A DNA stretch of 64,000 bases from a virus, in IMG/VR virus record IMGVR_UViG_3300010397_000004, positions 1-64,000 of that record, one strand, 5' to 3'. The notes under the pieces are model-generated. The model was not told where the DNA came from and did no database searches. It worked only from the letters and a program-made list of their open reading frames with translations. The position numbers were made by a program, and so were the translations under genes. This document shows positions 1-8,537 of the stretch, piece by piece (the first letter of the stretch is position 1; each line of letters starts with the position of its first letter).

Positions 1-1
1 G

Positions 2-3000
2 ACGGGCGACCGTGTGCGCGTGGTCCGGCCGGGCGTCTCGCTGCGCCGCGGTCCGGGCGATGATGTGCAGCTGTCGCGGGCGTTAGTGCGCAGCGTGCCG
101 ACGGCCCCGGCCCCGGCTTTGGCGGCACCCGCGTCACCCGCCGCCCCGCCGGCTGCGCAGGGGACATCCCGCGAGGTGGTCCGGGCTGACCTGGACGCCC
201 GCCTCGCGGCCTTGGGTCGAAGGGCGCCTGCCGATACAGAGCCGCTCGATCAGGCCGCATCATCCCTCGCCAGCGGGCGTTCCAAGCCGGACGTCGCCAA
301 ACAGCTCCGCCAGGATGCCAAGGGAGCACAGTCCAAAGAGGACGCCGACACGCTCCGGCTGCTGGCCAACGACCTCACCAGCCGCAAGGCCGACCTTCCT
401 CCATACATCAACGCCGACGGAACTATCGACCTGGTCAAACTCGGGCAGTCCGCGCCACACCCGGTCGACATCAGCAGGTGGCTGGTGGACCCGCCCCAGA
501 GTCACCTCGTTCATGACCAGACCCTCTTCCGAGATGCGCATCCCTTCCAGCGACAGTTCGCTGACGCAGTGTTGGGCTTGGCCGAAGGGTCCATGACCCG
601 TGCAGCCACGGTGAAGTCGTTGCGTGACTCCGCCGACCAAGCAGAGCGGACGCTGGCCCAAGTGCGTGCCGGCGACCACCCCATGAACCAGAACCCCCAT
701 CGGGCACGGATCGAGGTCAAGCCCTACCTCACCCAGGCACCGCCGGCCATCGCCGACATGCGCGCCCTCGCCGACGTCCTCGAACAGGCGAAGATCCCCG
801 CCCGCAAACGGCAGAGCACCCTCGGCGCGACCATGCTCGGCGAGGTCGTGCCGATCGACGAGTCCCGGTTCCGGCCAGTGACAACCACTACGGCCATTAG
901 CCACCGCGGGCAGCTGGTGCCGGAAACGTTCAGCCACCGTACGTCCGGCCGTGAGGTCGCATTCGGCACCGGCACCGGCCAACACCTCCGCCCGGGCCTC
1001 AACGGGGCCGAGAACCGGGCACTCGACCTTTACACCGTGGGCGTCGTCGCCGACGGACTAAACGGCTCGCTGCGGCGCGGACGCAATCTGCACGGCACGG
1101 TCCAGGTGAAGACTCACGGCTCCACGCACGATGTCGACCTGGACCAGGTCAAGGTCGACCTCGACGCGGCCATCGCGGCCAGCGAACTAACCCAGGACGC
1201 CGAACTGTGGCGCGGCACCACGGTCACGAAGGCCGACCTTGACCGACTCGTCCCCGGGGCGATCTACCACGACAACGGTTACCTCTCGACCTCGACCGAC
1301 GAAGAGAAGGCCCGCGGCATCATCGAATGGCGCCGCAGCCAGGGAATCCCGGCCGGCCGCAAGCCCGTGCTGTTCAAGATTCTGGCGCCCGCCGGCACCC
1401 ACGCCGCCCTTGGCCACGAGGCCGCCCGCGAGGCGCTGCTCGGACGCGGTCAAGACCTTCGGGTCGTGCGGGTGGATCACAGCGGCGAAACCCCCGTGGT
1501 GGTCATGGAGGCCATCGCTCCGCCGAAGACCGGCGCAGTCCGCGGCCAGCACCTGATCGACGACTTCGACTACGACGACCTCGTCAAGTACACGCCGGAG
1601 TCGCCCCGGATCGGGACGGTGGCATTCGTCGGCAGCATCGCCGGAGACGACCGTCGATCGGATGGCTGGCTCGCCGACATCCAACGGGAGCAAGGGTTCG
1701 ACGGCCACCCGCAGGTCGTGTCCCCGGCCGACATGGACGCGGCGGTCGCCGGCGGGGCCGTCGAACTGTGGCGCGGTATCCGGGACAACGACAAGGCGAA
1801 GATCTCCGCCACCGACCTGGCCGAGCAGTACCGATCCGGTGCCGTCGAGCCGAGCCCCGGAACATTCGGCTCAGGCACCTACTCCTCGTCCCGCCGTGCC
1901 GAGGCTGAAATGTACGCCGGCATGACGGGCCCGGGGGCCGGCGGTCACACCATGCTGAGGATTGCCCTACGCCGCGACGCTAGGGTCATCTCCTACGCAG
2001 ACCTGCTCAAGCTGCAACCCAAGTTCGCCGGTAGTGCCGGCGCCGAGAAGCTCAACCGAGACCAGGAGGCGGAACTCGCCGCCATCGACCCGGCCGACAC
2101 GGCCGCCGTCGACGCCGTCATCGCCAAGTACAGCAAGCTGCGCGCCAAGCAACCCAGCAAGAGCCGGGTCACAGCGGACATGGGCCGGCTGGCCGCGCTA
2201 CTGGGCTACGACGCCATCGTGGTGCCACCCGGGTACCGCGGCGGCAAGGGTTCCAACTCGGCGTCCGAGTACGTGATCCTCAACCGCACCGCCACCATGG
2301 TGGAGGAGGAGCCCACTGACCGGCCGGCCAAGGGCAAGCCCGCCCTCCGTGCCGCTACCGCCCGACTCGCGGACCGGCCCTACCCAGAGGGTGGACAAAC
2401 AACACCGGACATCCACGCCGAACTGACCCTGTCCGGGAGCCACGGCCTCAGCCCGACCGCCCTCGACAAGACCGCGCGGGCCCTGCGCTTCTACCGGTCC
2501 AGCACATACCGGAAGATCGCCGCCTACCTCCGCGGCGACGACGCCGCGGACACCACGCTGCAGATCCGCGAAGCGCCGGGTGCCGCACCCACGCGCGAGC
2601 CCATCGGTGAGCACGTCGCCTTCACCGACCAGCTGCTCGACCACGCACCGCTGTCCCGCCCCGTCGAGGTCTGGCGAGGCATCCAGGACCCGGCGAAGGT
2701 GTTCGGCCCGAACTGGCGCCCTGACGGCGATATGACCGGTGTCGAGTGGGCCGAGCACAGCTACTCCTCGACCAGCGCCGACCCATCAGTGGGGCAGATG
2801 TTCGGCAGCGGCGGTGTCCTCATGCGCCTGCATGTGCCCGCCGGCGTCGGCGCGGTCCAGCTGTCCGGCTGGGCCACCCGGCAACGCCACAACGATGAGG
2901 CCGAACTGCTGCTGCAGCGCGGACTGCAGATGCGGGTGATAGGTGACCACGTGGAGACCATCGGCTACGGTGTCGATGGCAAGCCCATTGACCGCCGCGT

Positions 3001-3034
3001 GCTCGAGGTCCAGGTGGAGGTGATCCCGGAATGA
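2..3034 (+). CDS. MuF-type virion protein with three tandem ADP-ribosyltransferase (ART) domains, 5' truncated by window
   Basis: The frame is open at the window edge, so the N-terminus (probably a MuF/minor-head domain after the portal gene) is missing. Residues here count from the first in-window GTG at 14. Three ART cores are visible. Core 1: ELWRG (R400), STS 425-427, then A471-R-E473 followed by ALL, so the first Glu of the usual ExE pair is replaced. Core 2: ELWRG (R587), TYSSS 622-626, a long insertion, then SASEYV (E752). Core 3: EVWRG (R888), STS 919-921, E962-A-E964. R-S-E ARTs transfer ADP-ribose from NAD to protein targets. Inference: the protein is packaged in the head and delivered with the DNA to modify host proteins. 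It overlaps the next gene by 4 nt (ATGA). Three ARTs in one virion protein is unusual. Confidence 0.8.
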   Translation, partial: TGDRVRVVRPGVSLRRGPGDDVQLSRALVRSVPTAPAPALAAPASPAAPPAAQGTSREVVRADLDARLAALGRRAPADTEPLDQAASSLASGRSKPDVAKQLRQDAKGAQSKEDADTLRLLANDLTSRKADLPPYINADGTIDLVKLGQSAPHPVDISRWLVDPPQSHLVHDQTLFRDAHPFQRQFADAVLGLAEGSMTRAATVKSLRDSADQAERTLAQVRAGDHPMNQNPHRARIEVKPYLTQAPPAIADMRALADVLEQAKIPARKRQSTLGATMLGEVVPIDESRFRPVTTTTAISHRGQLVPETFSHRTSGREVAFGTGTGQHLRPGLNGAENRALDLYTVGVVADGLNGSLRRGRNLHGTVQVKTHGSTHDVDLDQVKVDLDAAIAASELTQDAELWRGTTVTKADLDRLVPGAIYHDNGYLSTSTDEEKARGIIEWRRSQGIPAGRKPVLFKILAPAGTHAALGHEAAREALLGRGQDLRVVRVDHSGETPVVVMEAIAPPKTGAVRGQHLIDDFDYDDLVKYTPESPRIGTVAFVGSIAGDDRRSDGWLADIQREQGFDGHPQVVSPADMDAAVAGGAVELWRGIRDNDKAKISATDLAEQYRSGAVEPSPGTFGSGTYSSSRRAEAEMYAGMTGPGAGGHTMLRIALRRDARVISYADLLKLQPKFAGSAGAEKLNRDQEAELAAIDPADTAAVDAVIAKYSKLRAKQPSKSRVTADMGRLAALLGYDAIVVPPGYRGGKGSNSASEYVILNRTATMVEEEPTDRPAKGKPALRAATARLADRPYPEGGQTTPDIHAELTLSGSHGLSPTALDKTARALRFYRSSTYRKIAAYLRGDDAADTTLQIREAPGAAPTREPIGEHVAFTDQLLDHAPLSRPVEVWRGIQDPAKVFGPNWRPDGDMTGVEWAEHSYSSTSADPSVGQMFGSGGVLMRLHVPAGVGAVQLSGWATRQRHNDEAELLLQRGLQMRVIGDHVETIGYGVDGKPIDRRVLEVQVEVIPE

Positions 3035-3393
3035 CCAACCCTGCACGAAAGCGGCTCAACCTGGATTACCCGGTCGAAGCCACCGTCGCAGCACCGGTCC
3101 GGCCAACGCCCGAGGTGAGTCGGGCCGTCGCCGCTGTCAAGACCATCATGGAGCTGTCGCCCGGTCCGGTCCTCGACGAGCTCGTCGCCGCGGCGAACAC
3201 CGCGGATACGCCGGACGACCTCCCCGTGTGGGCCCGTAACGCACTCGGCGCAGCGCAGCGCCAGCGGCCGACCGAACAGCCCGCACCGAACCGCCCATCC
3301 GCGGCCCGGAGCGGCATAGCGGAGGCCGCCCAGCGGATGGGCGACGACTCCCAAGGCGGCATCACCATCACACCCCCGCCCCGGAGGCGGTGA
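3031..3393 (+). CDS. hypothetical head-region protein, 120 aa
   Basis: Starts at the ATG of an ATGA overlap with the ART gene and ends in a 4-nt overlap with the next, so it belongs to the head operon. The protein is Pro/Ala-rich with an Arg-rich C-terminus (PPPRRR) and no recognised domain. It lies between the MuF-type gene and the capsid gene, where scaffold or protease genes usually sit, but it is short and shows no catalytic motif. A role in assembly is only a positional guess. Confidence 0.6.
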   Translation: MTNPARKRLNLDYPVEATVAAPVRPTPEVSRAVAAVKTIMELSPGPVLDELVAAANTADTPDDLPVWARNALGAAQRQRPTEQPAPNRPSAARSGIAEAAQRMGDDSQGGITITPPPRRR

Positions 3394-3593
3394 CCATGGC
3401 GGCGATCCTGAAGGAGTCCGCCCGGCAGGCAGCCATGGCCGCCGGCCGGTTCGCCGGACACCGCGACCGGCCGGTCACAGACTGTCCGTACAAAGTGGAC
3501 GGAACACCCGTCGAGCAGGCCCTCGCCGGGGCGTGGATGCGCGAATACCTCCGCGCCCGCCCCACCGACGCCAAGACCGTCGACTACACCTGA
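3390..3593 (+). CDS. Rmf/CrpP-like small protein
   Basis: A 67-aa protein starting at GTG (ATG is codon 3) overlapping the previous stop. The pattern GRFAG, then a DCPY motif, then AGAWMREYLRAR resembles the ribosome modulation factor/CrpP fold: a G-x2-AG helix, a conserved C-P-Y, and a second helix of the WxxGW type. Rmf dimerises ribosomes in resting cells. CrpP-like relatives are common on phages and mobile elements and mostly have unknown roles. The match is by motif only, and a ribosome-binding function is inference. Confidence 0.55.
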   Translation: MTMAAILKESARQAAMAAGRFAGHRDRPVTDCPYKVDGTPVEQALAGAWMREYLRARPTDAKTVDYT

Positions 3594-3617
3594 CCTGATT
3601 CCCAGCACCACCCGGTA

Positions 3618-3650
3618 GCCCCGCACCGTCCGAGATGGACAGCGGGGCTT
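3618..3650 (+). terminator. stem-loop, probable terminator before the capsid gene
   Basis: Stem gccccgc (3618-3624) pairs with gcggggc (3642-3648), with an inner gtcc/ggac pair and a short T run after it. It lies in the only real gap of the head operon, just before the capsid gene, and may separate head transcripts or tune capsid level. Confidence 0.55.
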
Positions 3651-3743
3651 CACCATCTGCGCCACCAGCCCGCGATGGGCACCCAATCCCGCTCGTGATG
3701 AGCAACCCGCCCAGATACCCGCTCATCACCGAACGGAGCCACC

Positions 3744-4808
3744 GTGACCACACGTCTCACGGTGCCCGAGTGGCAGGTCGGCACGCCCGTCGACGCACCC
3801 ACCCCGGGCACCATCATCGGCGTCCGCGCCGACGGCACCGTCATCCGGCTGTTCGCCGGCGCTGACGCCACCACCATCATCGACAACTGGATCCCCATCG
3901 AGTACGACTCCGAGGTCGTGCAGCGGGTCCTCATGGACTCGGCCGTGGAGAAGTACGGCCGGCCCTACCCAATGCGGTCCGCGACCAAGGAAATCCCGCG
4001 GTCGGCCGGCATCACCGTGTCCGTCGGCACCACCTACAGCGACGACTCGTCGACCAACGACAAGGTCACCCTCACCGCCCGCCGGTTCGTTTCCCGGTTC
4101 CAGGTGGACGAGGACGACCTGGCCGACGCCAGCAGCCGCATGGACGTCATCGCCACGAAGGCCAACGACTGGGCCATCTCGTACGCGGACACGTTCGACA
4201 ACGCGTGCCTCGGCGTCAGCGCCGCGGAGAACGGCACGACCGCGCCGTTCACCAGCATGTACAAGGCGCTGCGGACGTCCGACTCCGGTGTCTCCTACAC
4301 CGCCGACGACAACTACCTCACCTGGGACGACGACCTGTACGCGACTATCGCGTCCAGCGTCTTCGACACCGGCAGCCTCTACGCCAAGCTGTCGGCCACG
4401 TTCAAGAAGGTCGAGACCGGCAAGTTCTGGTCGCTGGCCGACTCGCTGGTCATCGCGGCACCCGGCTGGCGGGACGCCCTTCGGCTGACCGTCGACGGGC
4501 AGGGCCGCCCGATCTTCATCTCGGGCACCGCCGGAACCCCGGACACCCTGTTCAACGTGCCGATCCAGTGGAGCCGCGGCTGCAAGGTGTCCGGCTCGCT
4601 GACCGGCAGCCCGACCGGTGCGGACCTCCTGTTCTTCTGCAACCGGATGTACCTCGCCAAGGGCGTCCGGTCCGGCCCGGAGACCCGCACCGATCTGCCC
4701 CGCGCGCAGGACGACTCCGACAACTACGCGGTCAAGTTCCGGTCGCGGCGCGGCTTCAAGCTGACGCACCCGAACGCGGCCGCCGTGCTGGAGCGCGTCA
4801 CCGACTAA
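3744..4808 (+). CDS. major capsid protein (HK97 fold)
   Basis: A 354-aa protein with the look of an HK97-fold capsid subunit: an N-terminal arm, a long central alpha/beta region with VTLTARRFVSRFQVDEDDL (E-loop/spine segment), a P-domain helix, then a late A-domain beta region ending RRGFKLTHPNAAAVLERV. Length and position after MuF and before connectors fit. It has its own upstream gap with a hairpin, so high separate expression is plausible. No delta-domain or protease gene precedes it. Confidence 0.85.
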   Translation: MTTRLTVPEWQVGTPVDAPTPGTIIGVRADGTVIRLFAGADATTIIDNWIPIEYDSEVVQRVLMDSAVEKYGRPYPMRSATKEIPRSAGITVSVGTTYSDDSSTNDKVTLTARRFVSRFQVDEDDLADASSRMDVIATKANDWAISYADTFDNACLGVSAAENGTTAPFTSMYKALRTSDSGVSYTADDNYLTWDDDLYATIASSVFDTGSLYAKLSATFKKVETGKFWSLADSLVIAAPGWRDALRLTVDGQGRPIFISGTAGTPDTLFNVPIQWSRGCKVSGSLTGSPTGADLLFFCNRMYLAKGVRSGPETRTDLPRAQDDSDNYAVKFRSRRGFKLTHPNAAAVLERVTD

Positions 4809-4872
4809 CCACCAACCTGGGGGACGCCGCGTGCCGGCGTCCCCCGGGGACCGCTCCCCAAGGAAGTGCGAC

Positions 4873-5457
4873 GTGAGCTACGAGGGCATGCGCCACAAGG
4901 AACTGTTCGCCCTCGCAGGCGAGCGCGGCCTACCCACCTACGGCACCGCCCAGCAGATCAAGGCACGGCTCGAAAGGGTCGACGCCGAAACCGTTCCCCC
5001 GAAGGAGAACACCACGATGGTGAATGTCACTGCTGGCCCCGACACTGGCCAGGACAACGACAACCCGCCAGCCCCCGCGCCGCCGGCCGACCAGGCCCCC
5101 GCCCCGCAGGCGCCGCAGCTCGACCCGCGGGACCAGCAGATCCTCGAGCTGCAGGCCCAGCTGCTCCAGATGCAGGCGGCCGCAGCCGCGGCGCCCGGGG
5201 CCCGGCCCACTGGGGGCGACGTGGCCACACCCGACATGATTGCGGCCCGCCTCAACTCCGAGCAGGTGTTCCGCGCCGAGTTCCCCATGTACGAAGGCAT
5301 GGAACTCGGCGACGGTCTGCACGAGAAGTTCAAGCAGGACACCGCCCGGATGGCCGTCGAGGCCGGATACCGCACCCGCGGCGGGGCCCGCCGCGCCAGT
5401 TGGGGCACCAAGGACGGGCAGCGCACCGCCGTGTACGAGATCTACGCACGCAAGTGA
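4873..5457 (+). CDS. virion-region protein with N-terminal SAP-like motif
   Basis: GTG at 4873 is preferred over the in-frame GTG at 4831 because AAGGAAG lies just upstream. Residues 1-35 (MRHKELFALAGERGLPTYG followed by TAQQIKARL) look like a SAP/HeH-type helix-extension-helix nucleic-acid-binding motif. A long Pro/Ala/Gln linker follows, with a short conserved C-terminal block (QVFRAEFPMYEGMELGDGL). Proteins of this layout often sit after the capsid gene in actinophages. It may be a head-tail or DNA-contacting head component; the function is unproven. Confidence 0.65.
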   Translation: MSYEGMRHKELFALAGERGLPTYGTAQQIKARLERVDAETVPPKENTTMVNVTAGPDTGQDNDNPPAPAPPADQAPAPQAPQLDPRDQQILELQAQLLQMQAAAAAAPGARPTGGDVATPDMIAARLNSEQVFRAEFPMYEGMELGDGLHEKFKQDTARMAVEAGYRTRGGARRASWGTKDGQRTAVYEIYARK

Positions 5458-5792
5458 CAGCCACGCGGCAAGACGTCGTCGTCGAGCAGGGTGTCACCTT
5501 CGAGTACACAGTGGACCTGTTCGACGCCGACGGGCAGCCGCGGACCGACCTTGGCGGCAAGACGGGAACCATGCAAATCCGTACCGAACAGAACGGCGCC
5601 TCTGCCCTGATCGCCACGGCCACCGTGACGGTCGACACCGTCAACTCCCAGGCCACCGCCACGATCGCCGACTCCGTCACGGCCAGCCTTGATTTCTCCG
5701 CCGGTTGGTACGACTTCGACATCAGCGGCGGTGGCCGCAGCGAGAGGGTCGCCGAAGGGCGCGCCACTTTCAGCCGAACCGTCAACGCCTAG
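5454..5792 (+). CDS. small beta-sandwich-like virion protein
   Basis: GTG start inside the stop of the SAP-like gene (GTGA). 112 aa, strongly beta: alternating hydrophobic strands around FEYTVDLFDADG, GTMQIRTEQNG and SQATATI, ending GWYDFDIS and GRATFSRTVN. The layout resembles small LtfC/Gp6-like or BppU-type beta-sandwich phage proteins. Position suggests a capsid decoration or connector role. The family assignment is tentative. Confidence 0.6.
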   Translation: MTATRQDVVVEQGVTFEYTVDLFDADGQPRTDLGGKTGTMQIRTEQNGASALIATATVTVDTVNSQATATIADSVTASLDFSAGWYDFDISGGGRSERVAEGRATFSRTVNA

Positions 5793-5801
5793 GAGCATTC
5801 C

Positions 5802-6356
5802 GTGCGCAACACCGACCAACACCTGCACCTGGCCGACGGCGTCGGCACCGCAGCCGCAGCCACCGTCCACGACCCGGTGTGCTGGCGAGCCGACTGGCGC
5901 ATCGACAAGTACCGCGGCGACTCCCTGGCCGTGGCCGACCTGTACGACGTGGTCAAGTTCGGCAACAACCTCCTCATGTACGGAGGAGCCTCGGCGCTGT
6001 GGGAGCGGCTCATCGGCACCGGCGTCACCGCGTTCGACAACTCGAACGCCTACCTAGGCGTCGGGGACTCGAGTACGGCGGCAGCCGCCACACAGACCGA
6101 CCTGCAGGCGGCGTCGAACAAGCTCCGCAAGGCCATGGACGCCACGTACCCCGTCCACACCGACGGCACCGCGTCCGGGAACGCGTCCATTGTGTACAGG
6201 TCCACGTTCGGCAGCAGCGACGCCAATTTCGCGTGGGCCGAGTTCGCGCTGTTCAACGCCTCCTCGTCCGGTCGCATGCTGAACCGGAAGGTCGAGTCGC
6301 ACGGCACGAAGGCCACCGACTCGTGGGTGCTGTCGCTCACCCTCACCCTGTCCTGA
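5802..6356 (+). CDS. conserved phage structural protein
   Basis: 184 aa, GTG start 9 nt after the previous stop with GGAG upstream. Blocks such as LLMYGGASALWERLIG, NAYLGVGDSST, FRSTFG-type and FNASSSGRMLNRKVES are hallmarks of a widespread phage family found next to capsid genes. The exact role is unknown; decoration or head fibre is likely. Sequence is Gly/Ser/Thr-rich and lacks signal or membrane segments. Confidence 0.7.
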   Translation: MRNTDQHLHLADGVGTAAAATVHDPVCWRADWRIDKYRGDSLAVADLYDVVKFGNNLLMYGGASALWERLIGTGVTAFDNSNAYLGVGDSSTAAAATQTDLQAASNKLRKAMDATYPVHTDGTASGNASIVYRSTFGSSDANFAWAEFALFNASSSGRMLNRKVESHGTKATDSWVLSLTLTLS

Positions 6357-6385
6357 TCGCCGCGCGGTAGAGACCGGAGGCGACT

Positions 6386-7354
6386 GTGGCCGACGAGTCT
6401 CTCTTCACCACCCAGCTACCGGATAGCGGGCTCACCGACGCGAGCGACGGCGGCAGCGGCCTCGAACGCGGCACCACCATGTACGCCACCGCTGCCGGCA
6501 ACATCAAGGGGATCCGCTGGTACTCCAGCATCACCGCACCACCGAACACCCCCACTCTTGAGTTGTACTCACCGATCTCGGACAGCGACGGCACCCGCCT
6601 CGCCACCAAGGCGTACACCGGCACCCACACCGGCGGGACGTGGCAGACGCAACTGTTCGACACCCCGGTCCACGTGGCCGCGAACCAGTACTTCGTCCCG
6701 GTCGTCTCCCAGGACACCCGGTACGTCGCGGCCGTCAACTTCTTCACCAGCGCCGGTCTCAGCCACGGCCACCTGGTCGCCATCCAGTCCGGCACCGACC
6801 CGCTCGGCGCCGGGTTCAACCAGGCCAACGGCAAGCTCGAGTTCGACGGCCCCGGCAAGTTCCCCGGCATCGACTCCGGCAACCAGGCGTCCTACCTCGT
6901 CGACGTCATCTTCGAAGCCGACCCGATCGAGGTCGACCTCGACACCACCGACTCGGCCGCGGTCGCCGAGGTCCTGGCGGCCGCCGTCACAGCGGCGGTC
7001 GCTGACTCCGCAACCCTGGCCGACACCACGGCCGCCGCGATCGCAGCGGCCACCAGCGACGCCGGCACGCTCGCGGACACGGCCTCCGCCATCGCCGCGG
7101 CCACCACCACCGACACCGGCGCCGTCGCCGACGCCCAGACCGTCACCGTGGCAGCCGCCGTGGCCGACTCGGGCGCCCTGGCCGAAACCACCGCCCTGTC
7201 CGCGACCGGATCCGCATCCGACGCGGCCAGCCTCACCGACGCCGTCGTGGTCGACATCCTCGGCCGCGCCGCCCCATCCGACGCCGCCCACTACAGCGGG
7301 CCGCAACGCGCCACCCACTACGCCGGACCGCAGACCGCTGTGAACGTGCAATGA
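6386..7354 (+). CDS. DUF4082-type adhesin-like virion protein with six 18-residue repeats
   Basis: 322 aa. Residues 1-175 form a DUF4082-like beta domain (GIRWYSS, LYSPISDSDGTRLAT, GGTWQTQLFDTPV, then YFVPVVSQ), a module common in secreted carbohydrate-associated proteins. From D189 the heptad D-[STA]-[AG]-x-[LV]-[AT]-[DE] recurs exactly every 18 residues, six times, separated by 11 Ala/Thr-rich residues. The tail ends in YSGPQRATHYAGPQ. It sits among head and connector genes, so a head fibre or decoration that touches sugars is the best guess. Confidence 0.65.
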   Translation: MADESLFTTQLPDSGLTDASDGGSGLERGTTMYATAAGNIKGIRWYSSITAPPNTPTLELYSPISDSDGTRLATKAYTGTHTGGTWQTQLFDTPVHVAANQYFVPVVSQDTRYVAAVNFFTSAGLSHGHLVAIQSGTDPLGAGFNQANGKLEFDGPGKFPGIDSGNQASYLVDVIFEADPIEVDLDTTDSAAVAEVLAAAVTAAVADSATLADTTAAAIAAATSDAGTLADTASAIAAATTTDTGAVADAQTVTVAAAVADSGALAETTALSATGSASDAASLTDAVVVDILGRAAPSDAAHYSGPQRATHYAGPQTAVNVQ

Positions 7355-7367
7355 GAGGCGGGCCACG

Positions 7368-7805
7368 ATGACCGACTGGGCGACCGCCGAGCAGACCCTC
7401 AACCGGACCCGCATCCCCGTCACAGAGGACGACATTGCCTCGGCGCAGATGATCGTCGAGCTGTTCGCCAACACCACCACCGACGCGTCCGACGCCGGCC
7501 TCATCAGCAGCCGGAACCTGCGGCTCCTGTCGTTCGCCACCTCGTACCAGGCGGCGTGGATGACCGAGCACCCAGACGTGTTCACCTCCGTCGACGTGAC
7601 CTCGTTCAGCCAGGACGGCATGTCCGCCCAACAGGCCCACGCCAACGCCCACCTACTGGCACCGCTGGCGAAACGATGCATCGACCGGCTGTCCTGGGTG
7701 CTCGAACCGCTGCGCGGATACCGGCCCATGCGGAACTTCACCGACACGGCCAACCGCGACTCGGCCGTCCACGACGACGACGTTCCCTGGCTTCCGCTGC
7801 CGTGA
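7368..7805 (+). CDS. head-tail adaptor (connector) protein
   Basis: 145 aa, mostly helical (DIASAQMIVELFANTTTDA, then SSRNLRLLSFATSYQAAWM), the typical composition of gp15/gp6-like adaptor proteins that dock under the portal. It follows the head genes and is followed by a stopper-like and a neck-like gene in the usual order. GGCGGGCC precedes the ATG. Assignment rests on synteny and helix pattern. Confidence 0.6.
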   Translation: MTDWATAEQTLNRTRIPVTEDDIASAQMIVELFANTTTDASDAGLISSRNLRLLSFATSYQAAWMTEHPDVFTSVDVTSFSQDGMSAQQAHANAHLLAPLAKRCIDRLSWVLEPLRGYRPMRNFTDTANRDSAVHDDDVPWLPLP

Positions 7806-8131
7806 AAGCCCGGGCGAACACCACGGTGACGATCCTCCGCGGCGTGACCGTGGACTCGTTCGGCGACCAGGCCGACACCGCCCGCGTCGTCGCCAAGGAG
7901 GTGACCGCCAGCATCATCGAGCAGGGCAAGACCGTCACCACCGCTGTCGACGGATCCGTGCGGCAGGTCCGCAGGATTATCGGCCGGCTCCCTGCCGGCA
8001 CGGACATCCGGAGCACCGACCGGATCCGCGACGAACGGACCGGCCGGGTGTACCTCGTGGACTCCGACGTGGAACCCGAGAACGCGGTGCGGCGCAACGA
8101 CATTCGCCTCGACCTGCGTCGCGTGACATGA
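7802..8131 (+). CDS. head-tail stopper/closure-like protein
   Basis: GTG overlaps the adaptor stop by 4 nt. 109 aa beta-rich protein (NTTVTILRGVTVDSFGD, RRIIGRLPAGTDIRSTDRI, GRVYLVDSDVEPEN), with the small-barrel pattern of head-closure proteins, where a loop covers DNA in the connector. The order adaptor-stopper-neck-tail terminator supports the call. Confidence 0.6.
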   Translation: MKARANTTVTILRGVTVDSFGDQADTARVVAKEVTASIIEQGKTVTTAVDGSVRQVRRIIGRLPAGTDIRSTDRIRDERTGRVYLVDSDVEPENAVRRNDIRLDLRRVT

Positions 8132-8144
8132 CGGGAGGCTGACC

Positions 8145-8537
8145 TTGCCCGGCTTCATCGTTGAGTCCCCGGTCTGGCGCCTCGAGCTGGAGGCCCACAC
8201 CCAGGAAGACCTCGAGCGCATCACCGACGACATCGCCGACGACGCCCGCCGGGCGTGCCCGCGTGACACGGACGAGCTCGCCGAGTCCATCACCACCGTG
8301 TACGAACCGGGGGTCGGCTACGTGTACGTCGGCACCGACCACTGGGCGCCGACCGAGTACGGCAGCGCCGACCACGAGATCACGCCGCGCCGGCCCGGTG
8401 GCGCCCTGCGCTTCTTCTGGCTGAAGGCCGGTCGGCTTGTGATCCTGTCCCGCGTCCACCACCCCGGTACCCCGGCCCAGCCGTTCATGCGCCCGGCCCT
8501 GTATCGGCGTCGCAAACCGCGCGGGGTGGTGGTGTGA
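8145..8537 (+). CDS. neck/minor tail protein, HK97 gp10-like
   Basis: 130 aa with a TTG start preceded by GGGAGG. The pattern DIADDARRACPRDTDELAES, then VYVGTDHWAPTEYGSADHEITPRR and PFMRPAL, is the HK97 gp10-type neck motif: a helix binding the tail terminator, then a substrate-like GT-x-H-W-x2-TEYGS block. It overlaps the next gene by 4 nt. Confidence 0.7.
   Translation: MPGFIVESPVWRLELEAHTQEDLERITDDIADDARRACPRDTDELAESITTVYEPGVGYVYVGTDHWAPTEYGSADHEITPRRPGGALRFFWLKAGRLVILSRVHHPGTPAQPFMRPALYRRRKPRGVVV

Noticed and set aside
6569-8296. Long minus-strand open frame (575 codons) under connector genes
   Set aside because: It mirrors several overlapping plus-strand genes with good starts and conserved motifs; composition is Val/Gly/Asp-rich as expected for an antisense shadow in high-GC DNA.
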